A program made the position numbers and the translations under genes. The notes under the pieces are model-generated. The model saw only the letters and a program-made list of their open reading frames with translations, did no database searches and had not been told where the DNA came from. Source: Undaria pinnatifida (taxonomy: Eukaryota > Sar > Phaeophyceae > Laminariales > Alariaceae). From it: a stretch of DNA of 64,000 bases. The stretch is taken from positions 9,775,840 to 9,839,839 of the forward strand of contig JABAKD010000023.1 of assembly GCA_012845835.1 (NCBI GenBank), written 5' to 3'. The stretch's first letter is position 1; every line of letters starts with the position of its first letter. Shown piece by piece: positions 41,766 to 52,574 of this stretch.

Positions 41766-42165
41766 TGTTTGTGGTATGCGGTTGTTCGATACGGGTCCGC
41801 GGATATTTGGCGGTTTCGTATATTCTGGGGTTTCGTATTATGTGTCGAGGCATTATTCGGTATATGCCTCGGAGTGTGGAGCTGCCCCCCCACGGGGCAG
41901 TCGATGATGTTAATGATACGACCCGGGCTTTGATGATAACGATACTGCCCGTATATATGTGAGTGGTGCAGCCGGTGACAATCAGGTGCGGCTTACCTCC
42001 TGTGTGTGGTTTATATGGTACGGTCTCTGACAGAACGGTATTGACCCACCTGGTGTGTATTTGGTATCCGGTGTACGAGTATTTTATCTTCTCTCCTCGA
42101 TCTACGCCGTAGCGGCACGCCGCGTGGTTACATAGAACACGTTATTCAGCAAGCGTATTCAAACA
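41766..42165 (+). repeat. 5' LTR of the copia element
   Basis: It begins TGTTTGTGG and ends ATTCAAACA, with TG..CA ends and a short inverted repeat TGTTTG/CAAACA. TTTATATGG near 42,010 is a possible TATA box. It differs from the 3' LTR at three positions. Confidence 0.95.
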
Positions 42166-42213
42166 CGATTATCGTGGGTTTCCGGGCCCGGAGCTTGTTG
42201 AAGGGTTGCTGTT

Positions 42214-43213
42214 ATGGCCGAGGAGGCCGAGCTGCTTCGGCAGCAGCTGGAGGAAGTGTCGATTAATTTGGCTCAGCGAGACGCGACGTTGGCTGAGAGA
42301 GACGCGACGGTGGCTGAGCGAGACGCGGCGTTCTCAGCGGAGAGAGCGTTGAAGATGTCCGCCGAGGCAGCGGTTCAGTCGGGTACCGCTGGGGGGAGCG
42401 GGCGGCCCATGCAGCAGGCAAGTGCTGGGCAGCCTGTGCCGGAGCCAGATTACCGTCACCACCAGACCCCCCCGGCGCTCATCTTGTCGTCGCAAAACAG
42501 CATGCGGGTGCCTAAGTTTGATGGGCGGAGTCAGCTGCACCTGTGGTCACACAGGTTCCAAGCTTTCTTGACGGCGCGGGGTCTGATCGGGGCGCTTGAG
42601 CCCACGAGCGACCCTATTCGGATAGCCGGGGGCTTAGGAGGGATGGAGGAGCGCAACCGATCCATCTATCCTCATGGGCAGCAGAGAGTCGAGAAGTGCG
42701 AGAAGGCATGGGAATTTCTCATGGAAGCCATGCAAGGACAGCCTGTGGAGGAACGGATGCATGCCGCTGGGTCGGTGGAGGGAGCATGGAAGGCTGTGAT
42801 GGCCTGGTATCAGCCGCAGGGTGATGCCGAACGAGATCACCTCGAGAAAGACTTCGAGAACATAGAGATGCAGGGGGATGAGGACCCCAAGCTGTTCTTT
42901 GCCCGTGCTGAGGGGAAGCTCAATGTGCTGTCCACATTGGGTATCCGCAAGTCGGATCGCGACGTGGTTCGCATACTAACACGTCGTCTCCCGTCCGAGT
43001 TTTACGACGTGGAGCAGCGCACTAGCTTGCTTCGACCCGGCCTCACGCGATCGGAGATGGAGGGAATCGTCCGCACCTCCCACGCTAACCGCAAGACGAA
43101 GGAGTTGGAGGAGCGGAAGTTAGCGGCGGTCGTGTCAATGGCTGCTGCGCCGTTGGCGGATCCCCACGCCCTCGCCGTCGGTGGGGGTTTTCAGGGCAGA
43201 TTAGGCGCCGGGC

Positions 43214-43227
<14 letters not shown>
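42214..43227 (+). CDS. gag: Copia Gag (capsid region), stopped by TAG in poly-Gln
   Basis: The frame begins at the first ATG after the 5' LTR. The N-terminal 45 residues form a predicted coiled coil with repeated LAERDATVAERDA units. The capsid-like region follows (LWSHRFQAFLTARGL, AWEFLMEAMQG, RILTRRLPSEFYD), as in copia UBN2-type Gag. The first TAG (43,225-43,227) interrupts a CAG run, so it looks like a CAG-to-TAG change. The frame continues open afterwards. Gag would assemble the particle. Stopping here would leave out the zinc knuckles. Confidence 0.85.
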
Positions 43228-43268
<41 letters not shown>

Positions 43269-43620
43269 GTCGTATGGACAGCAACAGCAGCAGCAGCAGC
43301 GGCCGTATGGGCAGCAACAGCAGCAGCAACAGCGGCCGTATGGGCAGCAACAGCAGCAGCAGCGGCCGTATGGGCAGCAACAGCAGCAGCAGCAGCGGCC
43401 GTACGGGAAGCAACAGCAGCAGCAGCAGCGGCCGTATGGGCAGCAACAGCAGCGGCAGCAGCGGCCGTTTGGGCAGCAACAGCAGCTGCAGCAGCGGCCG
43501 TATTGGCAGCAGCAGCAGCAGCAGTTGGGGGGAGGGCAACAGCAGCAGCGTGGGGGTGCAGACCATAGTTACCAGCACCAGCAGCAACAGCAGCAGCACC
43601 CACCCCAGCCGCAGCAGCAG
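43212..43620. repeat. CAG array with (Q)n-RPYG periodicity
   Basis: About nine direct units of poly-Gln followed by RPYGQ (variants RPFG and RPYW) lie between capsid and nucleocapsid. The nucleotide period is about 36-45 bp. Such Gln-rich linkers could promote condensation of Gag. This is inference. Confidence 0.85.
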
Positions 43621-45348
43621 CCCCAGCACCAGCTGAGGCCGGGGGGCAATGGTGGGGCAGGTAACACCGGAAGTGGGTGGTACCAGCCGGAGTCTCCTCC
43701 GCCTCCAGGAGCGTCCATGGGGGAAGTGTACAAGTGCGGTCGGTGTGGTGCCCTCGGGCACAAGTCCGACATTTGTCGAGCGCCGAACTCTTTTTCGGGG
43801 GTCTGCAGCACTTGTGGAGCTTACGGTCACATGGCCAGGCAATGCCGCACTGCTCTGCCCACCCGCATGCATGCAAACATTGTCGCGGCCCTTCCGCACG
43901 GCCCTCCGCCCCCCCAGGAGCACTACAGCAGCACACCACCACCACCACCACCGGGAGCTTGGCCTCAGCACCAAACTGGCTTCGTAATTCACGGCGACGC
44001 ATTGGACGGGGGCGGTATGGGCGGAGGCGTACAGCAATGGGACGGGGGCGGTGTGGGCGGAGGCGCACAACAATGGGACGGGGGCGGTGTGGGCGGAGGC
44101 GCACAACAATGGGACGGGGGCGGTGTGGGCGGAGGCGCACAACAATGGGACGGGGGCGGTGCGGGCGGAGGCGAACCACACTGGGACGGGGGCGGTGTGG
44201 GCGACGATGGTCAGCCAAAGCGGAGAAGTGGAGGAGCCGGGGGAGCCTACGAGGGCGGGCCGCTTTCCTCGACTATCGACAGCCAGGCGCCGACCAGCAG
44301 TAAACAGCAGGTCGAGTGGCCCACCCTCTTCGTCGCGCACTTAACGTCTTTAGGCAAGTGGCATGCTCTTTCTGTTGGGGGTGGTCTCGTGAGGCCTACA
44401 AGGCCTGGGAGTAAGATTCTGATTGGAGATAGTGCTGCTTCCATCCATTGTACTGGTGATTCTGCTCTCTTTTACAACAAGAGACCCCCTGCCCCCGACG
44501 AGAAGTATTTGATCATTGGTGACGGAAAGAAAATGGAGGTACAGTTTTTTGGTTGCGTTGATGTAGTGATGCATTGTGCTGAAGACGTAGCAGTGACCTT
44601 GAGGAATGTGGCGTTTGTGCCTGGCGTACCTTTCGACCTCTGCTCATTCAACGTGATCCAAGAGGAGCACGTCATTACCCTTGACCACGAAGGGGCGCAC
44701 ATGCTCGATGGACGCGTGTTTTTCCGCAAGGAGAAGTTCGGCAACTACGTTGAGGCCACTCGAGTAGCGAGACACGAGAAACCCCCTGCACTTGCTGCTG
44801 CAGTGTTAAGGCCTGGTAGGCAGAGATGGATAGACATCAACGACTTGCACTGTTCCCTTGGCCACGCCCACGATACCGTTTTACGTGAGACTGCTCGTCA
44901 AATGGGAATCAACGTGACGGGACGTTTGGGGTATTGCGACGGGTGCGCGGGGGGGGAGGGGATCCGCAAAGCCGTCGCTAAGTCCACGTCGTGCCGTGCT
45001 GAGAAGCGGATGCAGCGCCTGTACGCCGACCTCGCAGGACCTATGCCGACGTCAACAGGCGGCGCTGGGTACTGTTTGATGATCGTCGACGACGCCACCA
45101 ACATGGGCTGGCCGGTATTTCTGCCGGACAAGAACGCGGCCACCGTCACCCTCGGTTTCCGCACTTTCCTGGCGGCCGTAAATGCCTACGGGCAGCCGGA
45201 ATGCCTTCGCACTGACAACGCCTCCGAATTCACTAACGCCGAGCTCCAAAGGCTGATGGTCGACAACAACATCCGCCGCGAGTTCACGTCCGTCGACGGC
45301 CCGAAGCGCACCGGGCGGGTGGAGCGGAAGCTAGCTCTTGTTGCCTAG
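43228..45348 (+). CDS. pol: Copia nucleocapsid, protease and integrase segment
   Basis: Two CCHC knuckles (CGRCGALGHKSDIC at 43,735-43,776 and CSTCGAYGHMARQC at 43,804-43,845) precede about five units of QQWDGGGVGGGA. The aspartic protease motif is IGDSAAS (Asp at 44,428). The integrase has the pre-integrase H..H/C..C region (CSLGHAHD, CDGCAGG) and a DD35E core: Asp in YADLAG (45,028), Asp in RTDNASEF (45,214), Glu in RVERK (45,322). It ends at TAG 45,346, where copia proteins normally read ALVAEGG, so a GAG-to-TAG change is likely. Confidence 0.85.
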
Positions 45349-46389
45349 GGGGGTCACGCTGCGTTCTTGGAGTTCCAGACCATGTTCGATGGTGTGGAGT
45401 TTCCGGCCAAGGCGCTCAACTATGAACGCACGTGGCCGGAAGCATGGACGTGGATGTGCGACGCGCTCAACCTCATGGCGCGGGTGGATGAAAAGCCCGG
45501 CATGATGTGCTCGTTCGAGAAGTTCCACGGGAGGCCTTACAGGGGCCCCGTACTTCCATACATGATGCCGGGACACCACAAGGTCAAGCGGGCGGCTAAG
45601 TCAGAGCCGAAGGGGGAACCCTGCTTCTACCTGAACTCCGGCAACGACCACGCCTCGGATTGCAGCAAGATCATGCTGTCGCCATCAGGCATCGCGAGCT
45701 ACTCGACCGATGTGACGTGGGGCTATCGGCGCGCGCCGTTCGGTGGAGGGATCGCGATTGCCGGATCCCCGTCGCCGGCTAAGGGGGGGGCTGTCAGTGA
45801 CCCAGCCCAGCAATCGCAAGCGCCGCGGGGCTTCGAGGTGTGGTACCAGCCGTCGACGCCATCGACTGGTGTAACGCCGGAGTCTTCGCCCACGCCCCTG
45901 CCTGCTGCGTCGTCCGTACCACAGCAGCAGAAGCCGACGTCAGCGACCGTTGCATCACCAGAGTCCTTGCCCGTGTTCATTCCCCCTGCGCCGCCCGCGA
46001 CCGTTGCACCGCCGGAATCCTCGCCCGCGCCTCCACCCTCTGTGGAGGTGCCGGTGCAGCAGCAGCAGCAACCGCGGGTATCGCCGGCGGTGACGCGGTC
46101 GGCGGCGCGACAACGGGGGGGCCTGGGCCCGCAGCATGGCTTCGTTTCGATGCTAGCCGCGCGGGAGAATATCGCTATGATCATTGCCGACCAGTCTCCT
46201 CCGCACATGCCCGCTCCTGAACTGCCTTCATGCCCTGCGATTGAGTTGGTAACGCCCGAGTCGTATCGCGAAGCGTGCGAGGATGAACACGGAGATGTGT
46301 GGTTCGATGCCATGGACACTGAGTTCGACGGTCTGTACCGCGCGGGGACGTTCGGCGCTGTGGTGGACAAGATATGTGGTGACACTTAG
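45349..46389 (+). CDS. pol: Copia integrase C-terminal region and linker
   Basis: The same frame continues with AAFLEFQTMF and YERTWPEAW, typical of the copia integrase C-terminal half. A Pro/Gln/Ala-rich linker with repeated SSPAPPP-type units follows, then the start of the reverse transcriptase (AIELVTPESYREACED ... WFDAMDTEFDGLY). The third TAG is at 46,387-46,389, just before GINVISAKCVFSWK. Confidence 0.8.
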   Translation, partial: GGHAAFLEFQTMFDGVEFPAKALNYERTWPEAWTWMCDALNLMARVDEKPGMMCSFEKFHGRPYRGPVLPYMMPGHHKVKRAAKSEPKGEPCFYLNSGNDHASDCSKIMLSPSGIASYSTDVTWGYRRAPFGGGIAIAGSPSPAKGGAVSDPAQQSQAPRGFEVWYQPSTPSTGVTPESSPTPLPAASSVPQQQKPTSATVASPESLPVFIPPAPPATVAPPESSPAPPPSVEVPVQQQQQPRVSPAVTRSAARQRGGLGPQHGFVSMLAARENIAMIIADQSPPHMPAPELPSCPAIELVTPESYREACEDEHGDVWFDAMDTEFDGLYRAGTFGAVVDKICGDT

Positions 46390-47814
46390 CAACGAAACGG
46401 CATCAACGTAATCTCTGCTAAGTGTGTTTTTTCTTGGAAGGTCAACGAATTTGGTAGAGTAGTGCGGGCAAAGGCCAGGCTGGTAGCGCGGGGCTTTGGG
46501 CAGCGTGCAGGCGTTGATTATTTCGAGACGTATTCCCCGTGCCCATCAGTTGCGAGTATTCGTTTGCTGGCTGCCATAACGTGCGAGTTGGAATTGGATT
46601 TATGCCATTTTGATGCCGAGCAGGTGTTTGTCCAGTCAGAGCTAAGTGAGGATGTCTACATGCGCCTCCCCAAGGGGTGCGGGTCGATGTCCGGTAAGGT
46701 GGTTAAGTTGTGCCGCAGCCTGTATGGTTTGAAGCAGGCGTCGCGGCAATGGCACCATCACTTGGTACGCGGCATGAGGGGTCTTGGTTTTGAGCAGCGT
46801 GAGGCTGATACGTGTGTTATGCGTTTGGTTGAAGCGGGGGCCGTTTCTATCGTAGTAGTAGTGCATGTGGATGACATATTTGCGATGGGGATTAAGAGTA
46901 GGTGTGACAAGTTTTGTGAGGACCTGAACCAGTTCGTTCCTATCAACAACCTGGGGGAGTTGCGGTGGTACGCAGGTTGCCGATTTTCTCGAGACTGGGA
47001 TGCAGGGAAGTTGACGATATCACAGCAGGTTTTCGCTGAAAGTACCGTAGCGAAGTTTGGTGTCACTCGCGGCAAGAGCATCCCTGCGGTGGTTGACCTA
47101 AAGCTTGAGGTGTTTGACCACGATGAACCAGACGTTGATGAGCCTTTTCGGTCGTTGGTAGGGCATTTGATGTGGCTGGCGAACCAGACCCGCCCGGACA
47201 TCCTTAACGCGGTTCGAGCGGTGGCAAGGTACTCTGCAGCGCCAAAGTTATTGCATTGGCAGGCAGCGCTGCACATCGTGATGTACATCAAATCGACGAG
47301 TACGTACGGTATTACTTTTCAGAGGGGTCTGAGTGATGGAGTTCAGCTGGAGTTGTACGTGGACGCGGACTATGCGCACGAGGCCAATGACCGAAGGTCT
47401 GTCTCTGGTGGAGTTATCATGTGTGCTGGTGCCTGTGTATCGTTCTACTCTAGGACGCAGAAATCCGTTACGCTTTCGTCTACGGAGGCAGAGTATGTGG
47501 CGATGGCCACGGGTTTTCGCGAGACGATTTTCATGCGGTATCTCTGGAGTTTTGTTTTCCCGGACCGCGATGTTGGGTGTACCACGGTGAAGGAAGATGA
47601 CCAGGGGGCGATACATTTGGCGAAAAACCCTGTGACCACTCCCAACAGTAAGCAAATTGATGTCCGTCATCACTTCCTTCGGGAACGTGTTGCTAACGGG
47701 GAGTTTGAGGTTGTCCACGTAGCGTCGACACTGCAGCATGCTGATTTTCTCACCAAGCCTTTGCACACGGAGGCGTTTCGTTTTCACCGCAACTTTGTGA
47801 TGAATTTGTGGTGA
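46390..47814 (+). CDS. pol: Copia reverse transcriptase and RNase H
   Basis: The frame continues from the TAG through VISAKCVFSWKV, KARLVARGFGQ and YFETYSPCPS. CHFDAEQVFVQSEL holds the first catalytic Asp and HVDDIFAMG (about 46,864-46,890) the VDD pair. SLYGLKQASRQWH is present. RNase H follows with LYVDADYAHE, STEAEYVAM, DDQGAIHLAKNP and VRHHFLRERV, then HADFLTKPL near the end. It stops at TGA 47,812. The copia RVT_2 order is complete with all catalytic acidic residues present. Confidence 0.9.
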   Translation, partial: QRNGINVISAKCVFSWKVNEFGRVVRAKARLVARGFGQRAGVDYFETYSPCPSVASIRLLAAITCELELDLCHFDAEQVFVQSELSEDVYMRLPKGCGSMSGKVVKLCRSLYGLKQASRQWHHHLVRGMRGLGFEQREADTCVMRLVEAGAVSIVVVVHVDDIFAMGIKSRCDKFCEDLNQFVPINNLGELRWYAGCRFSRDWDAGKLTISQQVFAESTVAKFGVTRGKSIPAVVDLKLEVFDHDEPDVDEPFRSLVGHLMWLANQTRPDILNAVRAVARYSAAPKLLHWQAALHIVMYIKSTSTYGITFQRGLSDGVQLELYVDADYAHEANDRRSVSGGVIMCAGACVSFYSRTQKSVTLSSTEAEYVAMATGFRETIFMRYLWSFVFPDRDVGCTTVKEDDQGAIHLAKNPVTTPNSKQIDVRHHFLRERVANGEFEVVHVASTLQHADFLTKPLHTEAFRFHRNFVMNLW

Positions 47815-48084
47815 TTTCTTGCATTTATTTATTTCTTCGGGTATTGGGGGTGGGTGAGTGGAACGGAGAAGTTATTTTTAGGGAATTGGAGAAAGTATTG
47901 GGATGTACTCATGCGTCGAGTAAGGTTAACACGCCAGTAAGATATGCCGATGGTCTTGATGAATCGTGCCGTACACGTTGGCTATTGGTTAAGTATGCAC
48001 AACGTACAGGGGACCCAAAATTACTAGTATCCTTAGTACTTTTAAATTCAGATGCAATCATTGCCTTTTGCATACTCCCGTGGT

Positions 48085-48563
48085 GAGCACCTCTTAATAG
48101 CAGGGGGGCTGTTATAGTTCGATTTGAGATGCCCTTTATATATCAGACACGTTCTGTTGTCCTACTCGCCCAGAGTACGCAACAGGGGGGCCGGATGTTA
48201 TCGGGCGGTGTTATATTTTTGCACATCAGGGGGGCCGTTGTTATCGGGCGGAATGCTATTTTTAGTGAAGACGGTGTTATTGGTTTTGGTTGAGAATTTT
48301 ACCAGCATACTCTTGTTTGTTGGATTTTTCCCTTCCCGTATAGTTACTGTCTCGCTTTAGATTGGGAGATCAATGCTGGAATGGAGATTGAGAGATTTGG
48401 TATAGGGATTGCCGTTTTACCTTGGCAATTCTTCATGACGGAATTTGGGCTTGCCGTTTTACCTTGGCAATGATTTATTATGGAATTTGGGATTTGCCGT
48501 TTTACTTGGCAATTAGTGATAAGTTGTTCGGGACCTATCGTATCGAGCACCGAATAGGGGGGC
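48085..48563 (+). repeat. Copia 3' region: repeated purine tracts and short tandem array
   Basis: Tracts of the form AGGGGGGC occur at about 48,102, 48,184, 48,229 and 48,556. The last is the likely polypurine tract, and the first is followed by TGTTATAG, resembling the LTR start. Three units of about 55-60 bp built on TTGCCGTTTTACCTTGGCAA lie at about 48,408-48,515. Confidence 0.75.
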
Positions 48564-48963
48564 TGTTTGTGGTATGCGGTTGTTCGATACGGGTCCGCGG
48601 ATATTTGGCAGTTTCGTATATTCTGGGGTTTCGTATTATGTGTCGAGGCATTATTCGGTATATGCCTCGGAGTGTGGAGCTGCCCCCCCGCGGGGCAGTC
48701 GATGATGTTAATGATACGACCCGGGCTTTGATGATAACGATACTGCCCGTATATATGTGAGTGGTGCAGCCGGTGACAATCAGGTGCGGCTTACCTCCTG
48801 TGTGTGGTTTATATGGTACGGTCTCTGACAGAACGGTATTGACCCACCTGGTGTGTATTTGGTATCCGGTGTACGAGTATTTTATCTTCTCTCCTCGATC
48901 TACGCCGTAGCGGCACGCCGCGTGGTTACACAGAACACGTTATTCAGCAAGCGTATTCAAACA
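48564..48963 (+). repeat. 3' LTR of the copia element
   Basis: A 400-bp direct copy of the 5' LTR with three transitions. It is followed by GGGGG, matching the five bases before the 5' LTR. Confidence 0.95.
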
Positions 48964-49280
48964 GGGGGGGATGCAGGGGTTGCTGGGGGGGGGAGCGGGG
49001 GGGGGGCGGGGGGGGGGCGACGCAGAAGGATGGAGCAAACTATTTTCAAAGAAAAACTATACCAGGTGTGTTATGTGATATGCTGGTACAACCAAGTCAT
49101 CTTCCCTAACTTCAAGCTTTCAAAAACCTTTTCCGTAGATTCAGCTCGATCGGGCGAAGGTCCTTACACACGACCTGGGGCGTATGTTGATTATCTCCCA
49201 GAGAACGAAGGCCCTACGGCACACCGGCTAATGTAAGCCCCTGGTTACGGTCCTCCGAGGAAAATTTCAGCTTTGAAGCA
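48964..49280. other. G-rich target tract and flank
   Basis: The G-rich stretch at 48,964-49,020 is the other half of the tract that the copia element split. No gene is seen. Confidence 0.4.
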
Positions 49281-49563
49281 GGACGCATGCTACGATATAG
49301 GGGTAGCAACTTTTGGTTATTATGTTGTTTTCTGAATGACGGGGCTCCTTAACCCAAAATCGTCGGAAATATACCATTTTCTGCTCTGGCAAGATTCTCG
49401 TTGTGGATCTAAGCCATGGGTTCTTTTCATCCGGTCTAGCAGTTTTATTCTTCTACAAATCAGGTTTTGCCATACTTGGAGAGGTCTTCATAAGGTCTCT
49501 AAATGGAATGAACCTAAGGAAAAAAAGTGGTGCACCTCTCTCTACGTGTATCGTAGCACCACA
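49281..49563 (-). mobile_element. MITE family C, full-length
   Basis: The left end is GGACGCATGCTACGATATAG and the right end TGTATCGTAGCACCAC. The interior carries GAATGACGGGGCTCCTTAAC, CCAAAATCGTCGG and TTTTCATCCGGTCTAGCAG. Confidence 0.7.
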
Positions 49564-49937
49564 ATGATACGGCCAGGGTTAGAGTTCGCGTTGTAACATT
49601 CCGAATTGGGAAGGTGGCGCCGAAATGCCAAATCGAGAAACGATCCCATCGGTGGGGAAGAAGAGTACTGAATGAACCGGAGTTGTTACGTTTCGTTTTC
49701 CTACGCATGCATGCCGGGTGCCAGCGGTAGCAATCATCAAGAAACGTAAGTATTGATGGGTAAATCTATGTTGTTCGCCCTCTATTAACAGGTAAATAAA
49801 TCCTTTGCATGACAATTATATGTGAGAAACCACCGTTTTTTCTTATTTTACTTCACAGCTACACACATACATACACAGAACGCGCTTACGAGCACATACA
49901 TGCCCAACGGCGCAACAGCATAGATAGCCTCAGACGA
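49564..49937. other. No supported gene
   Basis: I see nothing that can be supported in this short stretch. Confidence 0.3.
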
Positions 49938-50263
49938 TTTTTTTTTTCCCCTCACACTTTTTACTTCCCAGCTTCTTCAGACAAGCCGTGGTCACAGGTG
50001 TCGTCCCTTATCCCCCCCGGTTCTTGCCATTATTTTTTATCACGCATAATATGGGTAGGGTTCAGCAATCCCACTGCTCGTCGATTTTTCATCAAGTAAG
50101 TGGTGCCAACCCACGCTCTCGCGGTTTCCGCAAGTCAATTCGTGCGCAAGAAAACGTCCCACGAATTTATACGAGTATGCACTCGGGGGGGTTCGAACTC
50201 ACGAAACTGACCTATACCAGGCCCGTGGATAACCTGATACGCCACCGTCACCGGGGCGACCGG
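49938..50263 (-). mobile_element. tRNA-derived SINE, full-length with A-rich tail
   Basis: On the minus strand the head carries TGGCGTATCAGG (A box) and GTTCGAACCCCC (B box). The body matches the copy at 34.6 kb, and the end CAGAAGCTGGGAAG leads into an A-rich tail with GTGTGAGGGG inside. This is the cleanest complete copy and shows the uninterrupted head. Confidence 0.8.
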
Positions 50264-51799
50264 TTTTAAAAATCGTGCACGATTTGGACATCCACGAATA
50301 CCTCTAATCTTGTGTTCATTGAAACGATTGGAGAAGCTTTCGTGAATATATTACTCGCAGGGTAAAGCCATTGAAGCTATGGCGGGGTGACCAACCATGT
50401 CCGCAATATACAGGTATCGATTTACAGCGAATGAGAGTGATGATACAATTATTTTTTTTCGTCTTGATGTCAAAGAAAAAAAATGGCATAACTACGCACG
50501 GTTCAGATGCTTTTTTTGCCGGGGATTGCTGGAGCTCGTCCCCGGTTAAAGCAAAATTTTGTCGTTTTTATATTAATATGTTGTTAGCGGATTTCACCTT
50601 CTTACTTACGCGTTATTGACGGATAAACGTTCACGTACATCGTTGGAAAGATCTCATATTGTTTCGTGAATAACACCTACCTACTACTTCCAATTATCTA
50701 CCTAATTGGATCCGCGTTCGTATACAAGTTTCTTTCAGGCACAACGAGAAGATATTGACACAATTTATTCACATGTATTGGCTGCTGCGTACGGCAACAC
50801 CGCGACATCCCCTATTACACGCAAGTACCTTTTTAGTTGCACCGTCCCTCGGGCATGAAATCTTTTTAATATACGATTTGCACGCTTGCTGCGATAGAAG
50901 TAGTAGGACTTTTAGTCTTGAACGGTTTCTGAATTGACGGCGCTCCTGAGCCCCTAAGGGCCAGTTTCAACGATTAAAGAACGTGTCCAATTAAGAAATG
51001 AATGCCCCATATATATATTTTGGATTGTATACAAGTATCAAAAAATGTAGTTGAAGAATCAACTCTTCTTATCGAGGAAAAGGAGGCATTACTCTTCTTA
51101 TTATGCCGCGGAAAATCGAAATAACCCAGGAAGCCACACAACACAACGCCCTGCTGCCGACGTCGTTCGCTTGTCGGCAGCCTCCTCTCCTTTCGCTTGG
51201 TGCCCGGGAGAGCAGGCCACCACCCCCAGAGCCCCTTGGGTGGGCGGCGGGAGCATCAAAACGCCCCGCGCGGAGCAGCGACGGTGATGAGGCTACCGAA
51301 CTCTTGATCCAATAGTCGTGTTTTTCGGTTGTTGGGGTCGACTCTCGTACGACGCTTGCCCGAGCGAGCTTGTTACAAACCCAGGATCGCGGCCGCCATT
51401 ACATATAAAGGCGCCACGGACGGAGTACGGTGTTTCATGGTCTGTTGGCTTGGGCACGGCTATTGCCGCGGTCGCCTCCAGGTGAGGTTCCTGGTTCATG
51501 CCCTCGACCGTGGTCGTCGACGCGGCCGAAATTCGCGCTTGGCTGCCCCGGGTTTGTTGGCCCACCACGAATATGCCACGTCAAGTTGGGCCAACTCCCG
51601 TAATGGGTTTGGATTTCCCCCCATAAAATCGTTCAAGGCCTTTGCTCAACATTTTTGGCGTTCAATTCATATTCCAATCACCCCGAAATCGGATTAATTA
51701 ATGATGTTGCGTGTGTGTCTAGACAAATATAGACTAATCCATATATATATATATTAGTTTCATACTTTTACCTACCCCGGTAATATATTATAACAACTA
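50264..51799. other. Unassigned stretch with a family C fragment
   Basis: A family C half-copy lies at about 50,880-50,960 (CTTGCTGCGATAGAAG, then CTGAATTGACGGCGCTCC). Frames at 51,050-51,700 on both strands are open but mutually overlapping and without recognisable domains. Confidence 0.35.
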
Positions 51800-51868
51800 A
51801 AATACACTCCAGCTGTGAGATCGAGTATTTTGTCGAAACTCGTTGCAAGCTGTGTGTGATACTCCGTT
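51800..51868 (+). repeat. Family A, first 70 bp only
   Basis: ATACACTCCAGCTGTGAGAT to GTGTGTGATACTCCG, then TA-rich sequence. It is truncated at almost the same place as the 41.4-kb copy. Confidence 0.65.
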
Positions 51869-52063
51869 AATATATACCCCACCACCCGCACCATCGCCTA
51901 GACCTAGCACCACGCATTTAGCAAACCCCTACATCTATGCGACCTAAAGCCCCCCCCCCCCGCCTTTCCCCCACATAAGAAGGATTTATAGTTTCCACGC
52001 ACAAATTGACCTGCCCCACCCGTCCCCTCCCCCCCCTCCCCCCCTGCCGCCCCCAAAATCAGC

Positions 52064-52387
52064 CCCCCACGTCCTTAAAAACTCCGCCTTCTCCTCACCG
52101 CATATTCGACCTACAGGATTCACTTGAAAATAAACTGTTGCATTTTCTTCAAAGGCTGTCAGATTTTGTCCCCCTCATAAACGGGTTTTTTTATAGTTTC
52201 CGCGCACAGACTGCCTAACATCACCCTGTTGACCCTGATAGCTACAGACATTGTAGTTGCAAGGGGGGTCGCCGACCTATATCCTTAATGAGGACACACA
52301 ACCCGTAATACGCGCGATCGGAGTATCACACACAGGTTGCAAAGATGAGTTTCGACAAAATATTCGATCTCACAGCTGGAGTGCATT
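52064..52387 (-). repeat. Family A, long copy
   Basis: Tail CACGTCCTTAAAAACTCC and CTACAGGATTCACTTGAAAA, then the full core (GTCCCCCTCATAAACGGG, GGGGTCGCCGACCTATATCC, CTCACAGCTGGAGTGC). Confidence 0.72.
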
Positions 52388-52574
52388 TCAATTTTTATAC
52401 TATACCGGGTGCTTTTGTTTAGGTCGTTGACACCCTCTAATCGTCGGAGACGTTCGCTCTTCAAAACATGCGTGGTTTTCGTCCTGTACCTAGACCATGC
52501 GGCATTTTTTGCTGTTGCTGCTACGGTATACTAATCACAGATTTTTTCTTTCCCATTTCAACTAACACTACCGC

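Larger units (their letters stand above)
41766..48963 (+). mobile_element. Complete Ty1/copia retrotransposon
   Basis: A 7,198-bp element bounded by 400-bp direct repeats and a GGGGG duplication on each side. Between the LTRs one frame runs 42,214-47,814 in the order Gag, zinc knuckles, protease, integrase, reverse transcriptase, RNase H, which is the copia order. The frame has three in-frame TAG codons (43,225, 45,346 and 46,387) and no frameshift. Three LTR differences, all transitions, indicate a recent insertion. It landed in a G-rich tract. A tRNA primer site is not obvious just after the 5' LTR. The purine tract AATAGGGGGGC lies directly before the 3' LTR. Confidence 0.95.

Noticed and set aside
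42166-42200. tRNA primer-binding site just after the 5' LTR
   Set aside because: TGGGTTTCCGGG starts eight bases in, but its complement does not resemble a tRNA 3' end or an initiator Met half-tRNA that I can recognise.
43085-44340. Two long minus-strand frames (about 380 codons) over the copia Gag linker
   Set aside because: They are antisense to the CAG and GGC repeats. The plus strand has zinc knuckles and the copia domain order.
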